DNA of 64,000 nt from contig NZ_JALJRZ010000001.1 of assembly GCF_024519435.1 (NCBI RefSeq), forward strand, positions 372,001-436,000, in the 5' to 3' direction. This document shows, in pieces, positions 26,393 to 36,693 of the stretch. The notes under the pieces were generated by a model. The model saw only the letters and a list, made by a program, of their open reading frames with translations, did no database searches and was not told where the DNA came from. The position numbers were made by a program, and so were the translations under genes. This stretch comes from Terrabacter sp. Ter38. Lineage in GTDB: Bacteria > Actinomycetota > Actinomycetes > Actinomycetales > Dermatophilaceae. How positions within the stretch are numbered: position 1 is the first letter of the stretch; each line of letters opens with the position of its first letter.

Positions 26393-27121
26393 TCAGGCGC
26401 GCTCGGCCGAATCGGTGACCCTGCGCGTGAAGCGGAGCAGGGCGTCGGCGAAGGCCACGGGCTGGTCGAGGCCGGACAGGTGCCCGGCCCTGCGGACGAT
26501 CTCCTCGCGCGCGCTCGGGCACGCGCGCAGGTAGGCCCGGGCCCCGATCCGCAGCTGGTCGAACTGGCCGTTGAGGAGCAGCACCGGACAGTGCACGTGC
26601 TCGAGCATCGAGGGCCGGCACAGCGCCATGACCTCGCGCCACGCCGCTGCCGTCGGGGCGAAGAAGTAGCCACCGGCGATGACCGGGTCGATGCGATCGG
26701 GTGGGTAGAGGCGATGCAGGACGCGGTCGTTGACGCGCGTCATCCGCTCGGGGCCGAGTCGGTCCGTCAGCGCCGCCACCCCGCGGTAGACGGCGGCTCC
26801 GGGACCGGTCGGGACCGCGCTGGACCCGGCGAGGACGAGGCCGCCGAGCGTGTCGGGCCGGGCGGCGGCATACGCCATCGCGGCGTAGCCGCCGAGCGAG
26901 TGGCCGACGAGCACGACCGGGCTCCCGGCGGGGACGGCTCCCACCGCCTCGCCGATGACGTCCACGCACCGCGCGAGCGTGAAGTCCTCGTCCGCGCGGG
27001 CGCCGTGCCCGGGCAGGTCGACGAGGCTCAGGTCGACGTGGTCGCGCAGGAGCGGCACCTGGGGCGCCCACTGGGTGCTCGACAGGCGCGACCCGTGCAC
27101 GAGGACCAGGTGAGCACGCAC
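26393..27121 (-). CDS. Alpha/beta hydrolase
   Basis: The 242-residue protein is an alpha/beta-hydrolase fold enzyme: oxyanion region VLVHGSRLSSTQW at the start, nucleophile elbow VGHSLGGYAAM and a late His in RRAGHLSGLDQP. The substrate is unknown. GTG 27121 is the most likely start because an upstream frame would run into the divergent sulfurtransferase; no ribosome site is clear. Confidence 0.82.
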   Translation of the reverse strand: MRAHLVLVHGSRLSSTQWAPQVPLLRDHVDLSLVDLPGHGARADEDFTLARCVDVIGEAVGAVPAGSPVVLVGHSLGGYAAMAYAAARPDTLGGLVLAGSSAVPTGPGAAVYRGVAALTDRLGPERMTRVNDRVLHRLYPPDRIDPVIAGGYFFAPTAAAWREVMALCRPSMLEHVHCPVLLLNGQFDQLRIGARAYLRACPSAREEIVRRAGHLSGLDQPVAFADALLRFTRRVTDSAERA

Positions 27122-27146
27122 ACGGTGAGGATGCCACGATGGCCCG

Positions 27147-27986
27147 GTGACCCACCTCATCACCGCCACCGAGCTCGCCCACGAGATCGAGGACGTCGTC
27201 GTGCTCGACGTGCGCTGGGCCCTGACGACGGCGAACACGCCCGCGGGCCGGGCGGACTACGACACCGGCCACGTGCCCGGCGCCTACTTCGTCGACCTCG
27301 ACACCGAGCTCGCCGCTCCCCCCGGGGACGGCGGGCGCCACCCGCTCCCGGACCCCGGTGTCGTCGAGGCGCTGCTCCGCCGCGCCGGCATCACGGCGCA
27401 CACCCGCGTCGTCACCTACGACGGCAAGGAGTCGTATGCCTCCGCGCGCGCCTGGTGGGTGCTTCGCTGGGTGGGCATCCCCGACGTCCGCGTGCTCGAC
27501 GGGGGGTACGCCGCGTGGCTGGCGGCCGGACTTCCCGTCTCGACCCAGGAACCCGCCGACCGGCACGGCGACGTCGTGGTGCGGCCGGGGCACCTGCCGA
27601 CGCTCGACGCCACCGGTGCGGCCGCCGTGGCCCGCGACGGGCTGCTCCTCGACGCGCGCGCCCCGGAACGCTATGCCGGCGACACCGAGCCGATCGACCC
27701 CGTCGCCGGGCACGTGCCGGGAGCGGTCAACAGCCCCACGACCGCCTGGGTCACGGCCGACGGCACGTTCCGGCGCGACCTGGCCGAGCACTGGGGCCGG
27801 GTGCGTGCGGGTCACGACGGGGGCGACGGTCTCGTCGGTGTCTACTGCGGCTCGGGAGTGACCGCGGCCCACGAGATGCTCGCGCTCGCCGAGCTCGGCG
27901 TCGACACGGTGCTCTACCCCGGCTCCTGGAGCGAGTGGATCCGCGACCCTGCACGCCCGGTCGCCACCGGCCACTCCCCCGGCTGA
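27147..27986 (+). CDS. sseA: Sulfurtransferase with two rhodanese domains
   Basis: The 279-residue enzyme transfers sulfane sulfur, probably from 3-mercaptopyruvate or thiosulfate, to a thiol acceptor. The N-terminal rhodanese domain (about 5-135) is inactive, with Asp in place of Cys (TYDGKESYASARAW). The C-terminal domain (about 155-275) carries Cys234 in YCGSGVTAAHE, whose CGSGVT loop is the mercaptopyruvate type. GTG 27147 starts 25 bp from the divergent hydrolase. A tandem hairpin array follows its stop codon. Confidence 0.9.
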   Translation: MTHLITATELAHEIEDVVVLDVRWALTTANTPAGRADYDTGHVPGAYFVDLDTELAAPPGDGGRHPLPDPGVVEALLRRAGITAHTRVVTYDGKESYASARAWWVLRWVGIPDVRVLDGGYAAWLAAGLPVSTQEPADRHGDVVVRPGHLPTLDATGAAAVARDGLLLDARAPERYAGDTEPIDPVAGHVPGAVNSPTTAWVTADGTFRRDLAEHWGRVRAGHDGGDGLVGVYCGSGVTAAHEMLALAELGVDTVLYPGSWSEWIRDPARPVATGHSPG

Positions 27987-27997
27987 CCAGCTCGCGA

Positions 27998-28223
27998 CCT
28001 GCTCCGTTTTCGGGAGCAGGATCCGAGTCCCCGCCGGATGAGTCCGGGAGCTCGCCTATCGGATCCTGCTCCGTTTTCGGGAGCAGGATCCGAGTCCCCG
28101 CCGGATGGTCCGGGAGCTCGCCTATCGGAACCTGCTCCGTTTTCGGGAGCAGGATCCGAGTCCCCGCCGGATAGGTCCCGGAGCCTCCCTATCGGATCCT
28201 GCTCCGTTTTCGGGAGCAGGATC
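27998..28223. repeat. Tandem array of four hairpins, 66-67 bp period
   Basis: CCTGCTCC starts at 27998, 28065, 28131 and 28198, each followed by GTTTTC and the complementary GGGAGCAGG. In copies 2 and 4 the stem extends to 12 bp (GGATCCTGCTCC). Between hairpins, GAGTCCCCGCCGGAT and CCTATCGGA are also conserved. The array fills the gap between two convergent genes. The first hairpin could terminate the sulfurtransferase gene; the rest have no known role. Confidence 0.85.
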
Positions 28224-28259
28224 CGACGAGATGACAGGCTTGCCGTCCGCCCCCGTGGT

Positions 28260-28823
28260 TCACAGATGGCGATCGAGGCGGCGTTCGAGGGTGGTGAGTG
28301 CTCGGGCGGCCGCCACGCGCACGGACTCGTCCTGGTCGTCCACGGCCTCGTGCAGCGCCTCGGCGTCCTCGGCCTCCCCCACGGCGCCGAGCACCCGCGC
28401 GGCCGCGGCTCGAACCCTTGGCACGTCATCGGTCGTGACGAGGTCCGCGCAGGTCTCGGCTGCGGGGCCGACCTCCCAGCGGGCGGCCACCTTGGCGCAC
28501 ATCTCACGGACCCGCCATGCCGGATCATCCAGTCCTGCAACGACATCCGGGGTGCATCGGTCCGACCAGACGTAGAGCAAGGTGCGTGCCGCCCACACCC
28601 GGGACCAGTAGCGGGTGGCGTCGTCGAGGTGGTCGGGCGACCCCCAGCCGAACGCGATACGGCCGCCGACCCAGCCGATGTCGGGCAGATCGGGGTCGCC
28701 CCAGGCCGCACGTCCGGCGAGCAGGTCGGCGCACCATGACGTCAGCACTTCGTCGCCGAGCGCGTCAGCCGCCGCCCGCGCCCGGTCACCGGGCGTCGCG
28801 CGCAGCACCTCGGGCTCGACCAT
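28260..28823 (-). CDS. HEAT-repeat-like protein
   Basis: A 187-residue helical protein with at least two HEAT-like repeats in its C-terminal half (PAWRVREMCAKVAARW, VPRVRAAAARVLGAVG, ESVRVAAARALTTLE). Such repeats form a protein-binding solenoid. No enzyme motif is seen and the partner is unknown. It ends next to the hairpin array. Confidence 0.75.
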   Translation of the reverse strand: MVEPEVLRATPGDRARAAADALGDEVLTSWCADLLAGRAAWGDPDLPDIGWVGGRIAFGWGSPDHLDDATRYWSRVWAARTLLYVWSDRCTPDVVAGLDDPAWRVREMCAKVAARWEVGPAAETCADLVTTDDVPRVRAAAARVLGAVGEAEDAEALHEAVDDQDESVRVAAARALTTLERRLDRHL

Positions 28824-28952
28824 GCCAGCAGTATGCCGCCGATCCCGGACGGGGGGCGCCCGGGTCGGACCCGGTGAGGCATGGAGGTCGACGGCGCCGG
28901 GGCCGGTCCCGCTCGACGTCAGGTCGAGCGGCGGTCACGTCGCCCCGGGACG

Positions 28953-28992
28953 GACGTGTGCCGCCCGCCCGGGTGGGCGGACGGCATACGTC
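28953..28992. terminator. Imperfect hairpin after glyS
   Basis: GACGTGTGCCG-CCCGCCC pairs with GGGCGG-ACGGCATACGTC with a bulge. The 3' arm contains a GTATGCCG motif on the minus strand. It lies 20 bp beyond the glyS stop and probably ends that transcript. Confidence 0.55.
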
Positions 28993-29012
28993 GGCGGTGC
29001 CGTGGGGCGGCG

Positions 29013-30407
<1,395 letters not shown>

Positions 30408-30485
30408 GCGGGACAGGTTATCGGGCCGGCGCCACTGCTTTGCCACGCGGCCGGGGTATGCCGTCGCGTCCCCTAGGCTCGTCGC

Positions 30486-30776
30486 GTGGCCCTGAGCTTC
30501 CGTTCCCGTCTCGAGCACGCCTCCTACCCGTGGGTGGAGCGGCTCAACGCCGTCCCGCGTCCGGTCGCGTTCGGCGCCCTCGTCGTCCTGCTGGCGCTCG
30601 GTATCCTCGCTCCCCGCCCGTGGGGTGGCATCGCCTTCCTCGTCGTCGCAGCCTTCGTCGGCTGGCTGCTCTTCCTCACGTGGCAGCGACTGACCCTGCC
30701 AGAGCGACTGATGCGGATGGCGGTGCTCGTGCTGGCCGTGGCTGTCGCGGTGGTGAGGATCGTCCCGGCCGGCTGA
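30486..30776 (+). CDS. Small membrane protein (DUF6703-like)
   Basis: A 96-residue protein with three hydrophobic segments (about 27-42, 46-66 and 78-92) and a basic N-terminus. It starts at GTG 30486. It resembles small actinobacterial membrane proteins grouped as DUF6703, though I recognise this only tentatively. It ends just before the znu operator and is probably not part of that operon. Confidence 0.65.
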   Translation: MALSFRSRLEHASYPWVERLNAVPRPVAFGALVVLLALGILAPRPWGGIAFLVVAAFVGWLLFLTWQRLTLPERLMRMAVLVLAVAVAVVRIVPAG

Positions 30777-30804
30777 CCGGTCAGCCCCTTCACGAGAACG
30801 GTTT

Positions 30805-30832
30805 TGACAATCATTCTCACTTTGAGAATGAT
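30805..30832. promoter_or_regulatory. Zur-type operator overlapping the znuA promoter
   Basis: TGACAATCATTCTCA (30805-30819) fits the actinobacterial Zur box TGAxAATxATTxTCA. A second half-like copy, TGAGAATGAT, follows at 30823-30832. A TTGACA-like -35 box (30804-30809) lies inside the first copy. Zinc-loaded Zur, encoded by the fourth gene of the operon, would block transcription here. Confidence 0.8.
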
Positions 30833-30839
30833 GGGTGCC

Positions 30840-31841
30840 ATGCCCTCCGCTCCCCCACGCCGAGCCGTGTCCGCGATCCTCACCGCGACGGCACTGGCGC
30901 TCACGACGGCCGCCTGCCAGAGCGGTTCGGACACCGGTTCCGGCGCCGGCTCCGCGGACGGCTCGATCGTCACGTCCTTCTACCCCATCCAGTTCGCGAC
31001 GCAGCAGATCACCAGCGGCAGGCTCCCCGTGACCGTCCTGACGAAGCCCGGCGCCGAACCGCACGACCTCGAGCTCGCGCCCCAGGACATCGGCGGCATG
31101 ACGAAGGCGCGCCTCGTCGTCTACGCCGACGGTTTCCAGCCGGCGGTCGACGAGGCCGTCGGGCTCGTCGACGCCGCCAAGGTGCTCGACGTCGCCGACG
31201 TCGCGAGGCTCATGCCCGCGTCGACGGACGACAGCGACCACGCCGACGAGTCGGGCACCGAGACCGACCCCAACGGCCCCAGCGAGGCCGGCGACGGGCA
31301 CGACGGGCACGACCACGGGGCGGACGACCCCCACTTCTGGCTGGACCCGTCGCGCTACGCGGCCGTGGCGCAGGCCATCAGCGCGCGCCTGTCCGCGGAC
31401 GACCCGGAGAACGCCGCGACCTACGCGAAGAACACCGCGGTCTTCGTCGAGAAGCTCTCCGAGCTGGACGACGAGATGCGGACGGGCCTGCGCCAGTGCA
31501 CGGTCAAGGAGCTCGTCACGAGCCACGCCGCCTTCGGCTACCTCGCGGCGCGCTACGGCTTCCACCAGCGCGGCATCACCGGCGTCTCGCCCGAGGCCGA
31601 GCCGAGCGCGGCAGCCCTCAAGGCCGTCGGTGACCTCGTGAGGTCTGCCGGCGTGACGACCATCTACCAGGAGACGCTCGTCGAGCCGCACTTCGCGCAG
31701 ACGGTCGCGGAGTCGACCGGAGCGAAGGTCGCGACGCTCGACCCCATCGAGGGGATCACGAGCGCGTCGGTCGGCACCGACTACTTCGAGGTCATGCGGA
31801 GCAACCTCGTGGCCCTGCGTGACGGTCAGGAGTGCTCATGA
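30840..31841 (+). CDS. znuA: Zinc-binding lipoprotein of ZnuABC
   Basis: The 333-residue lipoprotein captures Zn2+ outside the membrane and passes it to ZnuB. Cys26 in LTTAAC is the lipid attachment site. The fold is a cluster 9 solute-binding protein: [11 protein letters not shown], the zinc ligand in [11 protein letters not shown] and a His-rich loop ([14 protein letters not shown]) typical of zinc binders. ATG 30840 was chosen to start the signal peptide; ATGs at 30828 and 30831 are possible. It overlaps the next gene by ATGA. Confidence 0.93.
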   Translation: MPSAPPRRAVSAILTATALALTTAACQSGSDTGSGAGSADGSIVTSFYPIQFATQQITSGRLPVTVLTKPGAEPHDLELAPQDIGGMTKARLVVYADGFQPAVDEAVGLVDAAKVLDVADVARLMPASTDDSDHADESGTETDPNGPSEAGDGHDGHDHGADDPHFWLDPSRYAAVAQAISARLSADDPENAATYAKNTAVFVEKLSELDDEMRTGLRQCTVKELVTSHAAFGYLAARYGFHQRGITGVSPEAEPSAAALKAVGDLVRSAGVTTIYQETLVEPHFAQTVAESTGAKVATLDPIEGITSASVGTDYFEVMRSNLVALRDGQECS

Positions 31842-32683
31842 GGTCCGCACCGCTCGTGTCCCGGGATGTCGCACCGTCGGACGCGGTGCTCACCCTGCGG
31901 GGCGCCAGCTTCGGCTACGGAGACGGCGCCGTGCTCAGCGACGTCGACCTGTCCATCCGCAAGGGTGAGATCGTGGCGATCGTCGGACCGAACGGGTCGG
32001 GCAAGTCGACGCTCATGAAGGGCGTGCTCGGCCTCAACGAGCGGGTGGGCGGCACCGTGACGCTCTTCGGGACCGACAGTGCCGAGTTCCACGACCGGGC
32101 CCGGCTCGGCTACGTGCCGCAACGGCACACCCTCTCGGCGTCGGTCCGGGCGACCGCCGAGGAGATCGTCGCGACGGGACGACTCCCCCGCATCGGCTGG
32201 CTCGGCCGGCTCCGCGCCACCGATCGGCAGATCGTGGCCCGCTCGCTCGACGTCGTCGGCCTCGCCGACCGCGCCGCGACCGAGGTGAGCACGCTGTCGG
32301 GCGGCCAGCAGCGCCGGGTCCTCATCGCACGCGCCCTCGCCGGGCAGCCCGAGGTCCTCATCATGGACGAGCCCACCGCCGGGGTCGATGCGGCGAACCA
32401 GCACGTGCTCGCCGACGTCCTCGACCGCCTCGTCGAGCGAGACGTCACCATGGTCATCGTCACGCACGAGCTCGGGGCCCTCGAGCGACTGCTGACCCGC
32501 ATCGTCGTCATCGACGGCGGACGCATCCGCTTCGACGGGACACCGAAGGCGTACTCCGCAGCGCGCGACACCGTGCACCACGACCACGACAGCCACCACC
32601 ACGACCTCGAGCTCGACGGGCACCACCCGTCGCTGGGCCACGGCCCGCTCGACGTCGACCACACCGACAGGAGCCGTCCGTGA
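31838..32683 (+). CDS. znuC: Zinc ABC transporter ATPase
   Basis: The 281-residue ATPase drives zinc import: Walker A GPNGSGKST (50-58), signature LSGGQQRRV and Walker B VLIMDEPTAGVD. A His/Asp-rich tail (HHDHDSHHHDLELDG and HHPSLGH) after the ATPase core may buffer or sense zinc. ATG 31838 overlaps the znuA stop, and GTGA overlap links it to znuB. Confidence 0.93.
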   Translation: MRSAPLVSRDVAPSDAVLTLRGASFGYGDGAVLSDVDLSIRKGEIVAIVGPNGSGKSTLMKGVLGLNERVGGTVTLFGTDSAEFHDRARLGYVPQRHTLSASVRATAEEIVATGRLPRIGWLGRLRATDRQIVARSLDVVGLADRAATEVSTLSGGQQRRVLIARALAGQPEVLIMDEPTAGVDAANQHVLADVLDRLVERDVTMVIVTHELGALERLLTRIVVIDGGRIRFDGTPKAYSAARDTVHHDHDSHHHDLELDGHHPSLGHGPLDVDHTDRSRP

Positions 32684-33735
32684 TCGACCTGCTCTCCGTC
32701 GACTTCATGCAGCGGGCGCTCATCGCCGCGCTCCTCGTGGGCACCGTCGCCCCCATGGTCGGGATCTTCCTCGTCCAGCGCCGGCTCTCGCTCATCGGTG
32801 ACGGCATGGGGCACGTCGCCCTCGCCGGCGTCGCGATCGGCCTGGTCTCCGGGACCGCGCCCGTGCTGACGGCGCTCCTGGCCGCCGTGGTCGCCGCCGT
32901 CGTCATCGAGCTGCTCCGGGCCCGCGGCCGCACCAACGGTGACGTGGCGCTCGCGGTCATCTTCTACGGCGGCATCGCCGGCGGCGTCGTCATCATCAGC
33001 AAGTCCCCGAGCGGCACTCCCGCGAACCTCATGAAGTACCTCTTCGGGTCGATCCTGACGACCCAACGCACCGACCTCTACGTCTTCGCCGGACTGGCCC
33101 TGCTCATCTCCGTCACCACGTGGGCACTTCGCCCGCGCCTCTTCGCGGTGGCCAACGACGAGGAGTACGCCCGCGCCGTGGGCCTGCCCGTGCTCACGCT
33201 CAACATCGTGCTGGCCGTGCTCACCGCGACCACGGTGGTCGTCGCCATGCGCGTCGTCGGGCTGCTGCTCATCAGTGCGCTCATGATCGTGCCCAACGCG
33301 GCGAGCCAGCTCGTCGCACGGTCGTTCAGCGGTGGCGTCCGGTGGGCCATCGCCTTCGGTCTCGTCTCCTCGGTCGGCGGCGTCGCGCTCTCCTACCCGC
33401 TCGACACGCCGTCCGGTGGCACCATCGTCCTGCTCGCCGTGGCGCTCTTCGTCGTCACCGCCGTCGTCACCAGCGTGATGGCCAGAGTCGGCGGGAGGAA
33501 GCACGACGTCGCCGAGACCCACGAGCACGAGCACGGCGCCGAGTGCGGGCATCCCGCGGTGACCCACGGCGACCACGTCGACTACGTCCACGACGGGCAC
33601 CTGCACGCCGCCCACGAGGGCCACTACGACGAGCACGGCGTCCACCAGGACCACCCCGCACCGCGAGGCCCGGAGACGGCGAGCACGGGCCCGGCCGGCA
33701 CGACCTCCGGCCCGACGACAGGATCGAGAACATGA
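32680..33735 (+). CDS. znuB: Zinc ABC transporter permease
   Basis: The 351-residue integral membrane permease of the metal-ABC (ABC-3) family has about eight hydrophobic helices. It starts at GTG 32680, overlapping the znuC stop. After the last helix (near residue 270) comes a cytoplasmic tail very rich in His, Glu and Asp (THEHEHGAECGH, DHVDYVHDGHLH). The family usually lacks this, so it may be a zinc reservoir. The end overlaps zur by ATGA. Confidence 0.93.
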   Translation: MIDLLSVDFMQRALIAALLVGTVAPMVGIFLVQRRLSLIGDGMGHVALAGVAIGLVSGTAPVLTALLAAVVAAVVIELLRARGRTNGDVALAVIFYGGIAGGVVIISKSPSGTPANLMKYLFGSILTTQRTDLYVFAGLALLISVTTWALRPRLFAVANDEEYARAVGLPVLTLNIVLAVLTATTVVVAMRVVGLLLISALMIVPNAASQLVARSFSGGVRWAIAFGLVSSVGGVALSYPLDTPSGGTIVLLAVALFVVTAVVTSVMARVGGRKHDVAETHEHEHGAECGHPAVTHGDHVDYVHDGHLHAAHEGHYDEHGVHQDHPAPRGPETASTGPAGTTSGPTTGSRT

Positions 33736-34160
33736 TCAGCGGCACCAACACCTCGAGCTCCGCGGCGACCTCACGCAAGCCGACCCGGCAGCAGGTGGCC
33801 GTTGCCGAGCTGCTCGAGCGCTCCGACGACTTCACCTCCGCCCAGACGGTGCACGCCCGGCTCCGCGACGCGGGGGCCGGCGTCGGGCTGGCGACGGTCT
33901 ACCGGACGCTCCAGTCGATGGTCGAGGCGGGCACCGTCGACGTGCTGCGCACCGACGACGGCGAGGCTGTCTACCGGGCCTGTTCGACCCACCACCACCA
34001 TCATCTCGTGTGCCGCGCCTGCGGTCGCACCGTCGAGGTGGAGGGTCCCGCCGTCGAGAGATGGGCCGACAAGGTCGCGAGCGACCACGGCTTCAGCGGC
34101 GTGACGCACACCCTCGAGATCTTCGGCACCTGCGCCGACTGCACGGCCGCCGGCAGCTGA
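33732..34160 (+). CDS. zur: Zinc uptake regulator (Fur family)
   Basis: The 142-residue Fur-family repressor has an N-terminal winged helix (TRQQVAVAELLERSDDFTSAQ), the metal-sensing His cluster HHHHHLVCRAC and structural zinc pairs CRAC and CADC. Its place as last gene of the znu operon and the operator at 30805 indicate zinc-responsive control and feedback on its own synthesis. Four-base overlap with znuB (ATGA). Confidence 0.92.
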   Translation: MISGTNTSSSAATSRKPTRQQVAVAELLERSDDFTSAQTVHARLRDAGAGVGLATVYRTLQSMVEAGTVDVLRTDDGEAVYRACSTHHHHHLVCRACGRTVEVEGPAVERWADKVASDHGFSGVTHTLEIFGTCADCTAAGS

Positions 34161-34343
34161 CGCCATCCTCGACGCCCGACGCCACCTTGGCGGTGGCGAG
34201 CCACCGGCAGGCGGATGGCTCCGTGCCACGAGGGCGGCCCAGCCCGACGGTGCGGAGCCGTACACACCCCCCACGCGTCTGCGGCCCGCGTCGAGGGCAC
34301 CAGGATGGCGTCGACCCGACAGGGTGGCTCCTGCCGTCGTGGA

Positions 34344-35123
34344 TCAGGGGGCGGTCGTCGGGATGTCGACGGCTCCGCCGTAGCGGCGGTCGCGGTCGAC
34401 GTACTCCTCGATGGCGGCCCAGAGGTCGCGACGGTCGTAGTCGGGCCACAGCCGGTTCTGGAAGACCATCTCGGCGTAGGCCGACTGCCACAGCAGGAAG
34501 TTGCTCGTGCGCTGCTCGCCGGAGCTGCGCACGAAGAGGTCGACGTCGGGCATCGTCGGTTCGTCGAGGTAGCGCTTGATCGTCTTCTCGTCGACCGAGC
34601 CCGGTCGGAGGCGACCGTCCTTGACGTCGTGGGCGATCCGCTGCACGGCGTCGGCGATCTCGGCACGACCGCCGTAGTTGACGCAGAAGTAGAGGGTGAG
34701 CCCGGTGTTGTGCTGCGTCAGCTCCTGGGCGATCTCCAGCTCCTTGATCACCGAGCGCCACAGGCGCGGCGCGCGTCCGACCCAACGCATCCGCACGCCC
34801 CACTCGTGGAGCTGGTCGCGTCGGCGGCGGATGACGTCGCGGTTGAAGCCCATGAGGAAGCGCACCTCGTCAGGAGAACGCCGCCAATTCTCCGTCGAGA
34901 ACGCGTAGGCCGACAGGTGGGTCACGCCGATGTCGATGGCTCCGGCGACGACGTCGAGCAGCGACGCCTCCCCCGCCTCGTGGCCCTTGGTCCGCGGGAG
35001 TCCTCGCGCGTTGGCCCAGCGGCCGTTGCCGTCCATCACGATCGCGACGTGCTTGGGCAGCAGGCCGGCCGCGATGGCGGGCGGGGTGGCGCCGGACGGG
35101 TGCGGGAAGGGCTTGGCGTACAT
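34344..35123 (-). CDS. uppS: Isoprenyl (undecaprenyl-type) diphosphate synthase
   Basis: This cis-prenyltransferase builds the lipid carrier for cell-wall synthesis from isopentenyl diphosphate. The 259-residue protein has MDGNGRWA with catalytic Asp31, [13 protein letters not shown] and [20 protein letters not shown]. Chain length (decaprenyl or undecaprenyl) cannot be read from sequence. It lies downstream of recO on the same strand, a conserved actinobacterial pair. Confidence 0.95.
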   Translation of the reverse strand: MYAKPFPHPSGATPPAIAAGLLPKHVAIVMDGNGRWANARGLPRTKGHEAGEASLLDVVAGAIDIGVTHLSAYAFSTENWRRSPDEVRFLMGFNRDVIRRRRDQLHEWGVRMRWVGRAPRLWRSVIKELEIAQELTQHNTGLTLYFCVNYGGRAEIADAVQRIAHDVKDGRLRPGSVDEKTIKRYLDEPTMPDVDLFVRSSGEQRTSNFLLWQSAYAEMVFQNRLWPDYDRRDLWAAIEEYVDRDRRYGGAVDIPTTAP

Positions 35124-35180
35124 GGGTCTCCGGTCGGTCGGGATCGGGTTCGCTGCTGGCTCGGGCGCGTTCGGACTGGG

Positions 35181-35909
35181 TCAGGCACGCTCTACGAGGC
35201 GCAGCGACCGCAGCCCTCGCTCGATGTGCCACTGGAGGAAGGCGGAGACGAGACCGTTGCCCTGTCGACGGCAGCGCTCGTCGCTGGCGTCCGCGACGTC
35301 CCAGTCGCCGGTCAGCAGTGACGCGAGCAGCTCGAAGGTCTCGGGGGCAGGAGCGCTCGAGCCGGGCGGACGGCATACGGAGCACACGGCGCCGCCGGCC
35401 TGGACGTTGAAGGCCCGGTGGGGGCCCGGGGCTCCGCACTTCGCGCAGTCGACGAAGCTCGGCGCCCAGCCGGCGACGGCAAGGGAGCGCAGCAGGTAGG
35501 CGTCGAGGACGAGCCCGGCGTCGTGGGTGCGCTCGGCGAGCGAGCGCAGCGCGCCGGCGAGCAGGAGGTACTGCTGCGTCTGGGGCTCGTGCTCCTCGGT
35601 GAGCTGCAGCGCCGTCTCGAGCATCGAGGTGGCGCACGTGTAGGCGATGTAGTCGCGGGCGATGGCGTCGCCGTAGGGCGCCAGGGTCTCGACCTGCGTG
35701 ACGGTGTCGAGGTTGCGACCCTCGTAGCACTGCACGTCGATGACCATGCCGGGCTCGAGGCGCGACCCGAAGCGCGACTTCGTACGTCGCACCCCCTTGG
35801 CGACGGCGCGGACCCGACCGCGCGTGCGGGTCAGCATCGTGATGATGCGGTCGGCCTCGCCCAGCTTGTGGGTGCGCAGGACGATCGCCTCGTCACGGTA
35901 GAGGGGCAT
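35181..35909 (-). CDS. recO: DNA repair protein RecO
   Basis: RecO loads RecA onto SSB-coated DNA in RecFOR repair. The 242-residue protein starts [21 protein letters not shown] with an OB fold, then a helical domain and the zinc finger pairs CAKCG and CSVC. The Val in SVCRP uses GTA within a GTATGCC motif. ATG 35909 follows the family start; upstream codons lack a ribosome site. Confidence 0.94.
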   Translation of the reverse strand: MPLYRDEAIVLRTHKLGEADRIITMLTRTRGRVRAVAKGVRRTKSRFGSRLEPGMVIDVQCYEGRNLDTVTQVETLAPYGDAIARDYIAYTCATSMLETALQLTEEHEPQTQQYLLLAGALRSLAERTHDAGLVLDAYLLRSLAVAGWAPSFVDCAKCGAPGPHRAFNVQAGGAVCSVCRPPGSSAPAPETFELLASLLTGDWDVADASDERCRRQGNGLVSAFLQWHIERGLRSLRLVERA

Positions 35910-35991
35910 GCGCCCATTCTCTCCCCCGCCGGGCCTCGGCGGCACCGCACGCGCCGGTGTCCACGGGGTCGACACGAAACACCTCCACCAT

Positions 35992-36007
35992 TCGAACACC
36001 CGTTCGA
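35992..36007. promoter_or_regulatory. LexA (SOS) box upstream of alkB
   Basis: TCGAACACCCGTTCGA is an exact match to the actinobacterial LexA operator TCGAAC-N4-GTTCGA. It ends 21 bp before the alkB start codon. Damage-induced control of alkB is the natural reading; recO on the other side starts 83 bp away and could also be affected. Confidence 0.85.
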
Positions 36008-36028
36008 CGGTTGGGCTATCGTGGGGCC

Positions 36029-36679
36029 ATGGACCTCTCTCTCCAGGGTTCGCTCCTCGACCTCACCGACGCGATGACGCTGCGCGACGTGGGCACGGGG
36101 AAGACCCGCCACCACCTGGCCCACGGCGCGTGGGTCGATGTCCGACCCGGCTGGCTCGCGGCCGGCGACGAGCTCCTCACGGCCCTGCTGCGAGACGTGC
36201 CCTGGCACGCCGAGCGCCGGCAGATGTACGACTCCGTCGTCGACGTACCCCGGCTGACGAAGTTCTACGGCGGCGACGAGAGGCTGCCCCACCCGATGCT
36301 CGTCGAGGCCCGCGACGCCCTGAGCCGGCACTACGCGCCCGAGCTCGGCGAGCCGTTCGTCACGGCCGGTTTGTGCCTCTACCGCGACGGTCGCGACAGC
36401 GTCGCCTGGCACGGCGACCGCGTCGGGCGCTCGCGCGACAGCGACACGATGATCGCGATCCTCTCGCTCGGTTCCGCTCGCACCCTCGCCCTGCGTCCCC
36501 GTGACGGCGGGCCGATCCCCGGCTCGACGACAAAGAGCTTGCGCTATCCCCTGGGACATGGTGACCTCGTCGTGATGGGCGGCACGTGCCAGCGGACGTG
36601 GGACCACGCGGTCCCGAAGACGTCCGAACCGATGGGGCCGCGCATCTCGGTGCAGTTCCGCGTAGCCGGCGTTCGCTGA
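36029..36679 (+). CDS. alkB: AlkB-type DNA repair dioxygenase
   Basis: The 216-residue Fe(II)/2-oxoglutarate oxygenase removes alkyl groups from DNA bases. The iron ligands His128-x-Asp130 (WHGDRVG) and His193, and the 2-oxoglutarate Arg205 in PRISVQFR, are in place. ATG 36029 begins just after a perfect LexA box, so SOS induction is likely. The next gene follows closely and may be co-transcribed. Confidence 0.92.
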   Translation: MDLSLQGSLLDLTDAMTLRDVGTGKTRHHLAHGAWVDVRPGWLAAGDELLTALLRDVPWHAERRQMYDSVVDVPRLTKFYGGDERLPHPMLVEARDALSRHYAPELGEPFVTAGLCLYRDGRDSVAWHGDRVGRSRDSDTMIAILSLGSARTLALRPRDGGPIPGSTTKSLRYPLGHGDLVVMGGTCQRTWDHAVPKTSEPMGPRISVQFRVAGVR

Positions 36680-36693
36680 CAGGAGACCCACGT

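Noticed and set aside
27998-28174. Peptide repeat (CSVFGSRIRVPAG) encoded by the hairpin array
   Set aside because: It appears only as the tail of a long shadow frame and is a by-product of the DNA repeat.
27998-28223. CRISPR array
   Set aside because: The repeat is a palindrome, the intervals are conserved in sequence, there are only four copies and no cas genes are present.
30771-30786. Palindrome GGCTGACCGGTCAGCC as terminator of the small membrane gene
   Set aside because: It has no loop and includes the stop codon; stem would be at most six pairs. Too weak to annotate.
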